A stretch of 64,000 bases of DNA. Source: Agapetus fuscipes (taxonomy: Eukaryota; Arthropoda; Insecta; Trichoptera; Glossosomatidae). A program made the translations under genes and the position numbers. Where the stretch lies: the NCBI GenBank assembly GCA_951799405.1, contig OX637356.1, positions 10,811,229 to 10,875,228 on the forward strand, given 5' to 3'. The first letter of the stretch is position 1, and each line of letters begins with the position of its first letter. Of this stretch, positions 11,251 through 21,653 are shown piece after piece. Under the pieces are notes generated by a model. The model was not told where the DNA came from and made no database searches. It was given only the letters and a program-made list of their open reading frames with translations.

Positions 11251-11342
11251 TAAAGGCCTGCAGACAGCTCCATCACAGAAAACTTTTTTTCTTCTTTTGG
11301 TGCCACTTCTAACGAAGATCGACGATCATGGCTATTTTTACC

Positions 11343-11530
11343 TTGGATGTGGTTCACTTTGTTTCAGCAAAGGTCGGCGTAAGTTGCAGGGTTCATTTGG
11401 GGATGGGATATTATTTTTTTAAATACACATGTAGCATTTGTAAACGCAAATTTACACGTTCCTGTTTGTGGGCATGCACTAAATATGAGTTTTAATGTTA
11501 ATACGTCTCTTTGTAACTAAGTTTATAGAT
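11343..11530 (+). repeat. RTE-like 3' tail copy, 5' part missing
   Basis: It starts at the GGTTCACTTTG block and ends in a decayed GTAACTAAGTTTATAG tail. It sits between the two inverted minisatellite arms. Confidence 0.65.
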
Positions 11531-11665
11531 CCAGCTTTAAATAAGAGATCGGGGCTTTAATTGAACTATTGTCGCGGGTTTTTCAGCCACAATGTCCTTG
11601 AATTAGTCTCCCTTCAATCTTTCCTAGAATGATAAGATAAAGAAGGCGTTATTTCTTATTCCCCA

Positions 11666-11869
11666 TAACATGCCAATGTCACCCCTGTTTCAGGGAAGGA
11701 CGGCAAGAGTTGCAGAACTTATGTTCATTTGAGATTGGGTTTTTATATTGTAGGTTCACATGCGGCATGTGTTGTGTTCATACATGTCTGCTTGTGGGAA
11801 TGCATTTAAAATAAATCTTAAATGATATATATCTTTGCAGCTTAGATTAGATTAGATTAGATTAGATGA
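11666..11869 (+). repeat. RTE-like 3' tail copy
   Basis: It starts at ATGCCAATGTCACCCC and ends in a clean (TTAGA)n array at 11848-11867. It is the second tail copy between the inverted arms. Confidence 0.75.
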
Positions 11870-11984
11870 CCAATGTACATCAGCTTTCTCTGTTTAATGA
11901 TTGGCAGAAAATCTTTGTGATTAGATATAACTGCTGTTTTATTGCAATTTTCTGTGATAGACCTGTGGGTGGGCCAATATTGTA

Positions 11985-12112
11985 AGTTACCAAAATGTAT
12001 TTGACCGAAATGTTGTATAGGCCAACTGCCGTGTGACCGATTCGTCCATGGCTGAGCTATTTGTGGACAAGCTATCTTTGACCAATTTGCCGTGACACGC
12101 TCTGACCCACAT
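11985..12112 (-). repeat. inverted partner of the 11035 minisatellite
   Basis: Read on the minus strand, CACGGCAAATTGGTC, CTTGTCCACAAATAGCTC and GCCATGGACGAATCGGTCAC match the start of the 11035-11250 block. The two blocks are inverted arms about 1 kb apart. Confidence 0.65.
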
Positions 12113-12223
12113 GCATGTGTCTAGCCCGATGGAGGTTACCATTATGCAAAAAACGCCAAATTGATCTTAACATTTGTTCCTACTCTTGCTCAAAACAGAT
12201 TATGCAAATTTGATTGTACGAGT

Positions 12224-12437
12224 AAGATGCAAACTTGTGACTATTTCTTGTAAATAAGATGCAAACTTGTGACTATTTCTTGTAAATAAGATGCAAACTT
12301 GTGACTATTTCTTGTGAATAAGATGCAAACTTGTGACTATTTCTTGTAAATAAGATGCAAACTTATGACTATTGCTTGTAAATAAGATGCAAACTTGTGA
12401 CTATTTCTTGTGAATAAGATGCAAACATGTGACTTTT
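12224..12437 (+). repeat. 32-bp tandem repeat, 6.7 units
   Basis: The unit begins AAGATGCAAACTTGTGACTA and starts at 12224, 12256, 12288, 12320, 12352, 12384 and 12416. The period is exactly 32 and there are only a few substitutions (TAAAT or TGAAT, one TTGCTTG). It is non-coding and young-looking. Confidence 0.95.
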
Positions 12438-12731
12438 TTTCTATCACGATTTCGCAATCATAGCCTTTGCAGAGTTACCTCCACTTTTTCTTGAAGGCTC
12501 CGATTTTCCGTGGAACACAAAAAATGTAATTAGTTTTTTAGTGGACCGCTGACCCAATCAGTTACAAATAAAAAACAAACTCGTCAACCACCGCGTCGCT
12601 TCAATAAAAAATCAGCTTTGAAAATGTTTACCGCTCGTGTAAACAAAACGTCGCGTCGGGAGAAACCATAAATGCCCATACAAAACAATGTCAACCGTGA
12701 AAGTTTAAAAACTTACTTAATTCAAATTGTC
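12438..12731. other. mostly unassigned; short RTE fragment
   Basis: 12463-12500 (minus) resembles the last codons of the type-2 RTE ORF (GGAGGTAACTCTGCA). The rest is unassigned. Confidence 0.4.
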
Positions 12732-15263
12732 TTGTCTTGTCTTGTCTTGTATCCTGCCGCCTTTCCTCTAGGGGTGGCCAGTACCTCCACACAAGTGCCT
12801 CCACTTGACTCTGTCCTTGCATACTTCTTTCATCTCATCTAATTTCATCACTCTTTTCATGCATGCTCTTCTCTTGTTTCCACTCTGTAGATTCCATTCA
12901 TTCGCAATCTCATTTATCTGATCAATCCATTGTTTCCTAGGTCTTCCCCTTCCACGCTTACCTGTTACATTCCCTTTATACACTCTTTTTGTCAGTCGGT
13001 CTTCATTCATCCTTTCAATATGTCCAAACCATCGCATCACACTTCTTTGAACTTTCACTTTCACGCTTTCTTTTACTCCGCATTCATTTAGAACCCATTC
13101 GTTTCTCACTCTATCTTTCAGTGTTTTTCCTGTCATACTTCTCAGATGGGCCATTTCTACGGTGCATACCTTATTTACTTCTCTTTCATTCAACGTCCAT
13201 GACTCGCTTCCATACATCAGGGTCGGCAACAAAATACAATTGTGTACCGCCATTTTCATTTTCTTTGGTATCCTTTTATTCTTCGCTATTCTACCAAACG
13301 CTCCTATCACGCATCTTCCTTTGCTGGCACGCTTCTCTAATTCTTTCGTCATCTTACCATTCGCCTCAAACTTACTTCCTAAATAGTCAAACTCATTCAC
13401 TACTTCAACTTTTATTCCATTCAAATTAATTGTAAGTTCCTCACATACTTCATTCCTGTCAAAAACTAATACTTTTGTCTTATTCGCATTTACTTTCAAG
13501 CTATTCTTACAAAATGCATCATTTAGTTTGGTTAACATCGTTTGGAGTTCCTCCGCCGAGTCAGCTAAAACTATAGCATCATCAGCATAAAGAAGTACTC
13601 CAACTCTTGTTTCACCCACTTTCACTCCGCTCTCTGATATTCCAGCTTCTTTTATGCAACTGTCCATGATTATATTAAACAACCATGGACTCATCACGCA
13701 GCCTTGCCTCACTCCCTTATATACATCAAACCAGTCACTATATCTCCCATCCACTCTTACACATGCCGAACTATTTTCATAGATGGCACGTATCACATTC
13801 AGAAGATTATCATTCACACCGTACTTCCTGAGAACATTCCACAGCATACATCTGTCCACCGAGTCAAAGGCCCTCTCAAGATCTACGAATGCTGCGTAGA
13901 CCACCCTCCCCACAGCCAGATGTTTTTCAACAATCTGTCTGAGAGTAAAGATTTGGTCCACACAACCTCGTCCTGGCATAAAGCCAGATTGAATATCAGA
14001 GACCCTGTGATCGGTGGCCATTCTCACTTTTTTTATGACAATTTTGCATAAGACTTTCCCAGGTATACTAAGGAGACTAATGGGCCTGAAGTTACGGCAG
14101 TCTTTCTTGTCCCCTTTACCCTTGTAAATAGGGACAATGACCGCCTTTCTCCAGTCCATCGGTACTACCCTGTCTTTCATACACATCTTGCATAATTCAA
14201 ACATCCACTCTACCACATATTCTCCTCCTGCCTTTAACATCTCAGCATTCAATCCATCCATACTTGCAGCCTTTCCATTCTTCAGCTCTTTTATGCTTGC
14301 TTTTATTTCCTCTTTCAAAATATCCTCATTACTTTCATTTGTAGGGTCACATTCATATAAATTTCTTTCACCCTGTCCTAATATTTCTTCAAAGTATTCT
14401 TTCCATCTATTACATACATCATCTTCATCCCACAGCAAGACTCCCTGCGCATTCTTTATGCCCGGAGTTGTTGCTCCCACACTTTCGTTATTATTCCGAA
14501 CCCAACTCCAGAACATTTTTTTGTTGGTGTGGAAGTCCTGCTGTGCCTTTTCATTATCTTTCTTCTCTAATTCCATCTTACTTTCATACACAAGCTTTTT
14601 AGTATTCATTTTTGCCCTTTTATACATCATTTCCAAATTTAAATTACCTTTATCTTTCAACCATCTCATATACGCTTCCTTCTTTTGCTCTACTGCTTCT
14701 TTCACTCCATCATTCCACCAGGCATCACCTTTTTTCTTACCAACATTTGTTTCTCCGCATGTCATCCTAGCAGATTCGGTCAGTTCTTTCTTCATCATTT
14801 GCCACACTTTTTCCACACATCCTTCATCTTTCATTTTTTGTAGTTCATCCATATTTAATCTTTTGGCAATCTCACTTTGATATTCATCTTGCACATTGTC
14901 ATCGTTCAAATTTTCCACTTTTATTCTTTTCATTCTTAACAATATTTTTTTCTTTCCTTTCTTACAATCCCCTACCATTATTCTCGCGCATAACAAATAG
15001 TGGTCTGTGCTGAGTTCAGCTCCACGGTACACTCTTGCATCTCTCACATATCCTCTCATTCTTTCATCTACGCATATATAATCAATAATTGTTCGATTGC
15101 CTGCCCTATTTTGCCATGTATAGAGATGCAAGTCTTGGTGTTTAAACCAGGTGTTTGTTGCAAAAAGTCTGTGTTCTATACATGTATTGACAAGCTTTCG
15201 TCCATTATTATTCATCCTTCCTCTACCACTCGGACCCACAACCATTCCAGTAAATAAAGTCAT
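12732..15263 (-). mobile_element. RTE-like non-LTR retrotransposon, 5'-truncated, ORF open (type 2)
   Basis: The 831-residue frame (12768-15263) starts inside the AP-type endonuclease. Residues 59-63 (IIDYI) and 86-88 (TDH) are the end of that domain, so its N-terminal half is missing. The reverse transcriptase follows: the KGKGDKKDCRNFRPISLL region, then AFVDLERAFDSVD, GVRQGCVMSPWLF, and YADD at 559-562 with both catalytic aspartates. The C-terminus has LRWFGHIERM and GRGRPRKQWIDQI. There is no internal stop. The 3' UTR is only about 35 bp and ends in (ACAAG)n at 12732-12755. I assign RTE-like from the wording of the RT and C-terminus; the clade needs a tree. The frame's first codons may not be element sequence. 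Confidence 0.88.
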
Positions 15264-15292
15264 AAAAACTGCAAAAGGAATAGTAATCTATC

Positions 15293-15512
15293 TATTGATA
15301 ATCTATAATCTAAGTTGTAAAGATATGTTGACATTTAAGGCCTTTATTTGGGTAATTAACGCCTACATACAAACACGTTTAAGTTTGCACTTACACATGC
15401 TGCATGTATGCCTACGAAATAAACCAAACGTCATATAAAATTAAACCTTGCAACTCCTGCCGCCATTCCCTGAAACAGGCAAACTAGCAAAAGTGAACCA
15501 AGGTTACGTAGG
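15293..15512 (-). repeat. RTE-like 3' tail copy
   Basis: It lies just upstream of the 12732-15263 LINE in the same orientation, with tail TTAGATTATAGATTAT. It stops after the CCCTGAAACAGG block; the conserved start is missing. Confidence 0.7.
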
Positions 15513-15862
15513 CAAAATAAAATTCTATGAAAGCTAAAAAATTTCAGAGATTTTTTTCGTAAGATAAAAAAACTGTGGTACGAAAGACGGGATGATTTAT
15601 AACATGATCGTCCTAAGCAATATTCAAAGTCCCTGCCTGCCTTCGGATGAAGTTAAGTGACACAGAAAACTATTGAAAAATTATATGAGGAGATTTACGT
15701 CCTAGCCGAGCATGGCTTCTGCATTAGATTATGTAAACAACCTGTATAGACTCCGAAAATATAAGAAAGCAGCTAAATTTATTGAAGGGTTATGGCTACA
15801 TATTTTTTGCTGTTTGCTTTTTTCCTGCCATGAGAAAATATTGACTTTTATTATAACGACGT
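15513..15862. other. no recognised feature
   Basis: A 67-codon frame at 15712-15915 runs into the 5S-SINE and shows no domain. Confidence 0.35.
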
Positions 15863-16279
15863 CAACGACGTTAGCCATGTTGAAAGCACCGGTTCCCATA
15901 GATCACCGAAGTTAAGCAACATTGGGCGTGGTCAGTGCTTGGATGGGTAACCGCTCAGGTACACTGCGTGTCGTTGGCATCTTGGACCGGTCCGTAGTCC
16001 GTAGTGGCAACACTTCGGACTCGTAAATGTAAGGTTGTGGATTCGGATCCCGGCGGAGCACAAAAATATACATAAACTCATAAACCTTTACCAATGACCG
16101 GTCACCAAAGGTCCATCCAGCCTTACAGCAACTGGGTCTTGCTTGAGTATTGGTGCTTTGTAGCGACGACCAAGCTCGTACACCTCTGCGGCACTACAAC
16201 AAGTGTCATAGACCCCTAGAGTCTTTAGAATCTAGGGAGTCTCCCGCACAGGATTTCTTAAAAAAAAAAAAAAAAAAAT
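15863..16279 (+). mobile_element. composite 5S-rRNA/tRNA SINE, full length
   Basis: 15863-15982 is a 5S-rRNA-like head. It has the conserved run GTTGAAAGCACCGGTTCCC, GATCACCGAAGTTAAGCAAC, the internal promoter part GGATGGGTAACCGCTCAGG and CGTGTCGTTGGCATCTT. It joins directly to the SINE-B tRNA-like head (15987-16062; box B GGATTCGGATCCCGG, somewhat decayed), then the SINE-B body. From about 16175 the 3' part differs from SINE-B: CTCTGCGGCACTACAAC, then CTAGGGAGTCTCCCGCAC, and a poly-A run at 16261-16278. It can be expected to carry two kinds of RNA polymerase III promoter. The poly-A end suggests an L1-, jockey- or similar poly-A-recognising partner. Confidence 0.85.
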
Positions 16280-16305
16280 GAACGTGATTTTTAAAAACAC
16301 AAAAA

Positions 16306-16405
16306 ACACCGAAACAAGAAATCATGTCTGTCACCCTTGGTGGTGAATCGAATTCTAGCCTTGTGAAACTGAACTCAAGCATTCTACCAACTGATCTATA
16401 ATCTG
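16306..16405 (-). repeat. SINE-A head fragment
   Basis: Minus-strand fragment of the head and early body (TAGAATGCTTGAGTTCAG, CACCACCAAGGGTGACAG). It directly follows the poly-A of the composite SINE. Confidence 0.6.
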
Positions 16406-16486
16406 GATGATTCGTTTTTTTCTTTTTCAATTAAAAATGTTATGGTTCTGTAATCTGTAATCTAAGTTACAGAATATTCATACCTC

Positions 16487-16733
16487 ATCCTTGACTTATA
16501 GGTTGGTATGAGGCTGACCACCTATACTGTAAGAAATCGTTCATTTTGCCAATGTCACTCTTGTTCCAGGGAAGGTCGGCAAAAGTTGCAGGGTTTATTT
16601 CCATTTGAGGCTTAGATTTAAATTTGGAAGTACGCATTTAGTATTTGTAAGCCCGAATTTACATGTGCCTGTTTGTGGGCATGCATTTTATATGAGCCTT
16701 GAATGTTAATATATCTTTGTAACTTAGATTATA
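16487..16733 (+). repeat. RTE-like 3' tail copy, full block
   Basis: Complete from CCTTGACTTATAGGTTGG to the ACTTAGATTATAAATG tail. Its 3' end abuts an inverted copy at 16735. Confidence 0.85.
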
Positions 16734-16734
16734 A

Positions 16735-16906
16735 ATGTATGCGTACTCACAGACAAACACGTATAAGCTTAAGTTTGCACATACTGAACGTGCGCTTACT
16801 AAAAAAAAGAAAAATTCCAATTTCGCATTTTTTTTTCTTAAAATAGGTGTAAAGTGAACCAATTTTTACAGCACGGGGGGTCAGCCTCATAACAACCTAC
16901 TAAATG
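16735..16906 (-). repeat. RTE-like 3' tail copy, inverted against the previous one
   Basis: The TTAGATTA tail is missing and the middle is scrambled by A- and T-runs (16800-16840). The start block (GGTTGTTATGAGGCTGACC) is clear at 16880-16905. Confidence 0.65.
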
Positions 16907-17263
16907 GCAAGAAAAGTTTAGTGTCGTATAAAGTACTGGTGATATTAAAACGCGTTACACTAATCCGTAGATGATTCGAGTCTATAAAAGTACTCAAAGA
17001 ATAAAACGCTGCGTAAATAATACTCAATCATCGCGTAAACAAAAATATCTAGAAACCAAAACACTTAATAGAGGGGTTGTTCAGGGGCGTGCATTTCATA
17101 CAGGCACATGTATTTATTAGGTAAGCAAAATTTGATAAAAATATTTTTAATTTTTTTTTTTGTGCAATTTGAGTAATTGTAAGCAACTTAATTAACATCA
17201 TACGTGTTATTTGTAAGAAAAAGGACAAAGTATTTATCCTTTAAATATACAAGGATAATTTAT
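16907..17263. other. no gene; MITE-like patch
   Basis: 16975-17050 shares the GCGTTTTAT / TACTCAATCATCGCG wording with 46735-46905. The rest is AT-rich. Confidence 0.35.
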
Positions 17264-17492
17264 TTAGAGGCTGACCACCCAAACTGTAAAAAATGGTTCA
17301 CTTTGCCAATGTCACCCCTGTGTCAGGGAAGGTCGGCAAAAGTTGTAGGGTTTACGTTCATTTGAGGTTTGGATTTTATTTGTATGTACATACATTTAGC
17401 ATTTGTAAACGCGAACTACAGGTGTTGGTCTGTGGGCATGCATTTGATATGAGCTTTAAATGTTAATATATCTTTGCAACTTAGATTATAGA
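17264..17492 (+). repeat. RTE-like 3' tail copy
   Basis: Starts at AGGCTGACCACCC and ends ACTTAGATTATAGAC; one of the better preserved copies. Confidence 0.8.
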
Positions 17493-17550
17493 CGTAATTA
17501 AAGAGTGCCATTTTTATGTACACCCCAAGGATGTGTCTCTTAAATAATAT

Positions 17551-17845
17551 TATTAGGATGAATTATTCGGTGAGCGCTGTTTTTGTGTGTATAACACCTC
17601 AAAAGCCCTCTGCAAGCTTGGTCGTCGCTGTAGAGAGCGCCTTTTCTCAAGCAAGACCCAGTTGTTGTAAGGTTGGATGGACCTTTCAGTGGCCGGTCTT
17701 TGGTAAAGGTTTATGAATTTTTCAACCCAGCGAAGAGGACATTTGGAAATATAAATGGTATATTTTTGTGCTCCGCCGAGGTTCGAATGCACAACCTTCC
17801 ATTTACGAGTCCGAAGTGTTGCCACTGGACTACGGACCGGTCTAA
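17551..17845 (-). mobile_element. SINE-B, full length
   Basis: On the minus strand the head is at 17770-17845 (GACCGGTCCGTAGTCCAGTGG, box B GGTTGTGCATTCGAACC). The body and the conserved end GAGGTGTTATACACACAAAA follow. It has no 5S head. Confidence 0.85.
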
Positions 17846-17942
17846 GAATGATGCTGGATATGAAGCCAACAAAACGTCAAGAACACTGAGGTTCTCTATT
17901 TCACGGTTCGTATAAATATCCGTTCATTTAATTTCTTTTAAT

Positions 17943-18431
17943 AAAAAAACGGATTTTACTGACCGTGCAAAAGAGAAGAACGATTTTTTCTACGTTTCGT
18001 CGGAGTCATATCCGACGTCCTCAGGAGACGTGTCTCTTCTACAAAAAAGAACCACTTAGGGCCTGTTGCACCAAACTCCAATCAGACAAAAATCAAAATT
18101 AAGTGTGATTTCAACCTTTCAAATCAAGCATTTGGTTGCATACACATAAATCAGCTGATGTAGGTACATTATATTTCCTGTTCAACTTCCATCATATTTT
18201 TACCCACTTCCGATAAATATTTAACCGAGGGCCTTACCAGAAGGAAGCAATCAAATTTGATTTGTCAATTAAATATTGATTGGAGGTTGGTGCAACAGGC
18301 CCTAACTGTTGAATTATTGTTGTTTGATCGTTGCCGAAGAGTGTAGGTCTGAGGACGTCGGATATGACTCCGACGAATCGTAGAGAAAATCGTTCTTCTC
18401 GTTTGCACGGTCAGTAAAATCCGTTTTTTTT
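17943..18431. repeat. long inverted repeat (82-bp arms), hammerhead-like, split by a MITE
   Basis: The left arm at 17943-18024 and the right arm at 18349-18431 are near-perfect reverse complements, differing at about three bases. Each arm read outward begins CTGAGGACGTCGG, closes a CGTCGGA/TCCGACG stem and continues GAAACGT, or GAATCGT in the right arm. It then reaches CACGGTCAGTAAAATCCG. The wording resembles Penelope-like terminal repeats, which are often found as inverted pairs. The spacer carries an independent MITE (18059-18302). Confidence 0.75.
18059..18302. mobile_element. MITE with 26-bp terminal inverted repeats
   Basis: The termini read GGGCCTGTTGCACCAA, followed by a CTCCAATCA match at both ends. 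The element is 244 bp and flanked by TA on both sides (TTA on the left, TAA on the right). It has no coding capacity. A TA target fits Tc1/mariner-type or similar transposases, but the source is unknown. Confidence 0.85.
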
Positions 18432-18867
18432 TTCATTCTATAAAATGTCTGACGACCGTTATCATAATTAAAAATCTTTAATTATTTTAATAATCTTATA
18501 TAAGTACATTTTTTATTGACGGCATTTACACGATGGTTAAGTAATTACTCAACGTTTTATACTCGCGGTATAGTTTACAAGTTCGGATATTTACGCTGAT
18601 CCCGCGTAACCACGAGATAAAACTTCAAAGTGAGATAGTAAAAATGTGCGTAGAGCTATCGGACCATAAACCACGCAGATTAAACGGCCGACCCTCATAA
18701 CTTGGCAATAGTTGCGACGTTGAAAATTTTATGAAGGATTATGAAATGTTTGAAAGTATTTCCAAGGGTCAAAATACACACAAAACCATTAAGGGTTCAT
18801 CCATTGATTAAATTTGTAGATAAAATTAAACCCGTATTTTTAGTATTAGTAAGAGAGCAAGAATTTA
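18432..18867. other. continuation of hairpin-repeat 3' side, then unassigned
   Basis: 18440-18470 (AAAATGTCTGACGACCGTT) is shared with 63280-63300, so the element extends past the inverted arm. The rest is AT-rich with nothing assigned. Confidence 0.4.
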
Positions 18868-18992
18868 AAGAAGAAAGTGCATGAACAAAGGGGATGGATA
18901 TAAATGAATTGAAAGAGATATGTAAGCGTAGAAAGAAATGGTGGCAGCTCTGCAGAGGCTCTGACCACCTCTAGAGGAGTGGTGACAGAGAT
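18868..18992 (+). pseudogene. RTE-like (type 2) ORF end fragment
   Basis: Encodes the C-terminal few dozen residues (CMNKG, a decayed ELKEICK.RKKWWQLCRG) and the CACCTCTAGAGGAGTGGTGACAG end, with a short (ACAGAGATTTA) tail repeat. Confidence 0.65.
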
Positions 18993-19289
18993 TTAACAGA
19001 GATTTAGAGAGCGTGTTTGAGTGACTATCTAGATTTTTTAAATTTTGGCGGTCTATAACACTCGTCATAATTCATCCTTTAAAAAAAAACATGCAAATAT
19101 GTTGGCATGGGGCCTACCACCTTTACATAAAAATTGGTTCACTCTGCCAATATCACTTTCTACAGCATAGATGATCAGCCGCATATCAACCTATAAGTAA
19201 AGGATAATATAATAAAATAAAATAAATCTCTTTGATATGTATTATCCCTGCCATATTACCATGGACATTATGATGGCTATGCATGTTAT

Positions 19290-19556
19290 GAATCTAATCA
19301 AATGTAATCTTAGTTGCAAAATATATGTAACATTAACGATTCACATTATATGCACTTTCACAAACAGACATGCACAAGTTCGCGCTTAAACATGCCGCAT
19401 GTGGTCCTACAATATAAAAACCCGAATCTCACATGGACATACACTCTGCAACTCTTACCGACCTTCGCTAAAACAGGGGTGTTATTGGCAAAGTAAACCA
19501 TTTTCTACAGCATGGGTGATCAGCCGCATACCAAACTATAAGTCAAGGAACATACA
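19290..19556 (-). repeat. RTE-like 3' tail copy, full block
   Basis: Begins with a (TAATC)-type tail and ends AAGTCAAGGAACATAC. The sequence beyond the block still resembles the LINE 3' UTR of the 5066 copy (GTTGTGTATGTTCC). Confidence 0.8.
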
Positions 19557-20949
19557 CAACAAATGAATCATAAATTATAATATATCTATGCAATTTATCG
19601 GAATATTCACAAAAAAATTAGACCATAACTGATCCATGGATCACCGATCGTATTAAAAATACACGTTAAGTTGCAGTTGAGTCATAGATTTGCTGTGTGT
19701 GAATAGCATCGCTAGAATTTAAATTAAAGATCTATAGATTTCAATCAACATTCCTGAAGAATAAAAAAATTAGTGGCATATTACTCGGCTTCGTGCTTTG
19801 ATGAAGAAAACTGCGTGGGAATGTATGGGACGTTATTTGACTAGCTTGTGAGGACCCATCACATAGATCAACCTAATGTCGCCCCATATACACTCGAGTC
19901 GTGGAGTCACAAAAAATAGAGAAAAAAGATGCGGCACTTCAGCCTGTCAACTACAAAAAAACAAACAGAATACCACCGTATGTCACGTGTCATATAAATC
20001 GATATACGCCCACAGTTTTCGTATGTAACGTTGAGAGGCTTACTTCAATTAAATAAAATAAAATAATAGCTCATTTGATAGAACACTTGCTTTCGGAGCA
20101 CGATGGCTTAGGTATAATTGCACCAACGTCTTGTTCTTTAAAATAGATTTGAGGAGAAATTTGCAATTGACCAACTTATACTGTCTGGCCAGAAACGAAA
20201 TTTCCCAGACGACCCTGACAATTACACACCTGATAGCATTGTGACGCTGTCACCGTTCCACTAGAGGTGGCCAGAACCTCTGCAAAATCTCCTCCACTCA
20301 TTCGTACGCTGACAAACTCCTCCCAATTCATTCATATTATCAACGGTTGTTTCAGACAAAATCTTTGGTTTCAATGTTCTCTTCTTACCGAATACAACCA
20401 TGATGGTAAACTCAGACTTCACAAAAAATAAGAACCGTCTTCTTTAGGAGTATAATCAGTCAAAATCAGCACTAATTATAAACTAAAAATGGAGGAAAAA
20501 GAGTACATAATGCCTCTTAGAACAAATATTTTTTCTTTACTTAAGCTAAAAGCGACAAAATTACATTTTAAAAAACCGCTTTAATTCGAGCGCTCTCACA
20601 ATTTAAAATCTGTACACATAAAGCGAAACGACACAGAGAAAACCAGTGTGCAAAAAGGAAAATCGCACATTTCTTTGCGCCGCATTTGAATGTGAGGCGA
20701 GCCTTGGCGTCGGAATCACAATGCCTACTTGGCGTTTTATTTCTGGAGAAAAGAGATGCAAAAAAAAGTAATACATGCAGATTTTTTCGCCTGTGTTTAC
20801 ATGTGTACATTGCACACACACATGTGTTGATACGAGTACAAACAGGGTTGTGAAACGCAATAATAAAATCCTAAATGAGACTCCAAGGTCAAAGTCAAAC
20901 GTAGAGCTGGCATAAAAAACATCCTCATGCGTCAAATCATTGCTTACTA
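19557..20949. other. unassigned, with two small repeat fragments
   Basis: 20142-20210 is a minus-strand SINE-C end (ACCAAC....CTGGCCAGAAAC). 20241-20345 is a minus-strand type-2 RTE end (CCACTAGAGGTGGCCAGAACC). A degenerate tRNA-like head may lie at 20068-20135. Otherwise no gene is seen; the 80-110-codon minus frames at 20568-20935 have no recognised domain. Confidence 0.45.
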
Positions 20950-21200
20950 TAATAATCTATAATCTAAGTTGCAAGGATATATTCATTTAAAGCTCTCAGA
21001 TGCATGTCCACAAACAAGCACGTGTAATTCGCGCTTACAAATGCTGAATGTGTACTTACAAATAAAATCCAAACCTCAAATGAACATAAGCCCTACAACT
21101 TTTGCCGACCTTCCCTGACACAGGGGTGACATTGGCAAAGTGAACCATTTTTTACAGTATGGGTGGTCAGCCTCATACCAACCTATAAGTCAAGGAATAA
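20950..21200 (-). repeat. RTE-like 3' tail copy, full block
   Basis: Well-preserved copy with a TTATAGA-type tail (20950-20965); a useful reference for the family. Confidence 0.85.
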
Positions 21201-21653
21201 TATGATACTAAATAAAATGAAAGCTGATTCGAATGTTTACTTATTTTATCCACGGTTTAAAACGTAATAAAAACCCATTGAATTATATATTTCCAACTTA
21301 GATTATAGATTATAATAAAATGAATTGTGACCAATAATTGACCGTATAGGTTGCCTAGATTTCCGTATATGCGACCCACTAGACCTAGACTAGACTAGAC
21401 CGGACGTTTAAATTTTCAAAACCGAATCTATTTTTTTTTGGAGTCGAACTCTCTTTTTGCATCTTTTCACACCCCTGCCTTGCCCCCAGATTGGTGTCCT
21501 TGTTTTGTATAGTTTGTCGCCCCCTCACGAGATTTCTTCCGCGTTTGAACTTGGTTTGTTCTAGTGTCGCGCTTGGAAACTTCTAGATTCTCGACAGAAA
21601 CATCTCCTATTACAACTCACTACACGTTGCGCAAGGCTTCGCATGCAGTCTAA

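Noticed and set aside
10973..11422. 149-codon frame with a TDxS pentapeptide rhythm, resembling a repeat protein
   Set aside because: The rhythm is produced by 15-bp minisatellite units and the frame runs on into an RTE tail; there is no domain or start context.
12224..12437. CRISPR array
   Set aside because: The 32-bp units are directly adjacent with no spacers, and the DNA is eukaryotic.
14137..14880. 247-codon plus-strand frame
   Set aside because: It is the complement of the RTE-like ORF on the minus strand and has a low-complexity composition.
15863..15982. A functional 5S rRNA gene
   Set aside because: It has an internal deletion relative to a normal 5S (after CGGTTCCC), has no terminator of T residues, and is fused to a tRNA-like head in two copies.
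19100..19208. A further inverted RTE tail pair
   Set aside because: Only fragments of the start block are recognisable in each direction; too degraded to place with confidence.
21383..21402. TAGAC microsatellite
   Set aside because: Only about four imperfect units; not separable from background.
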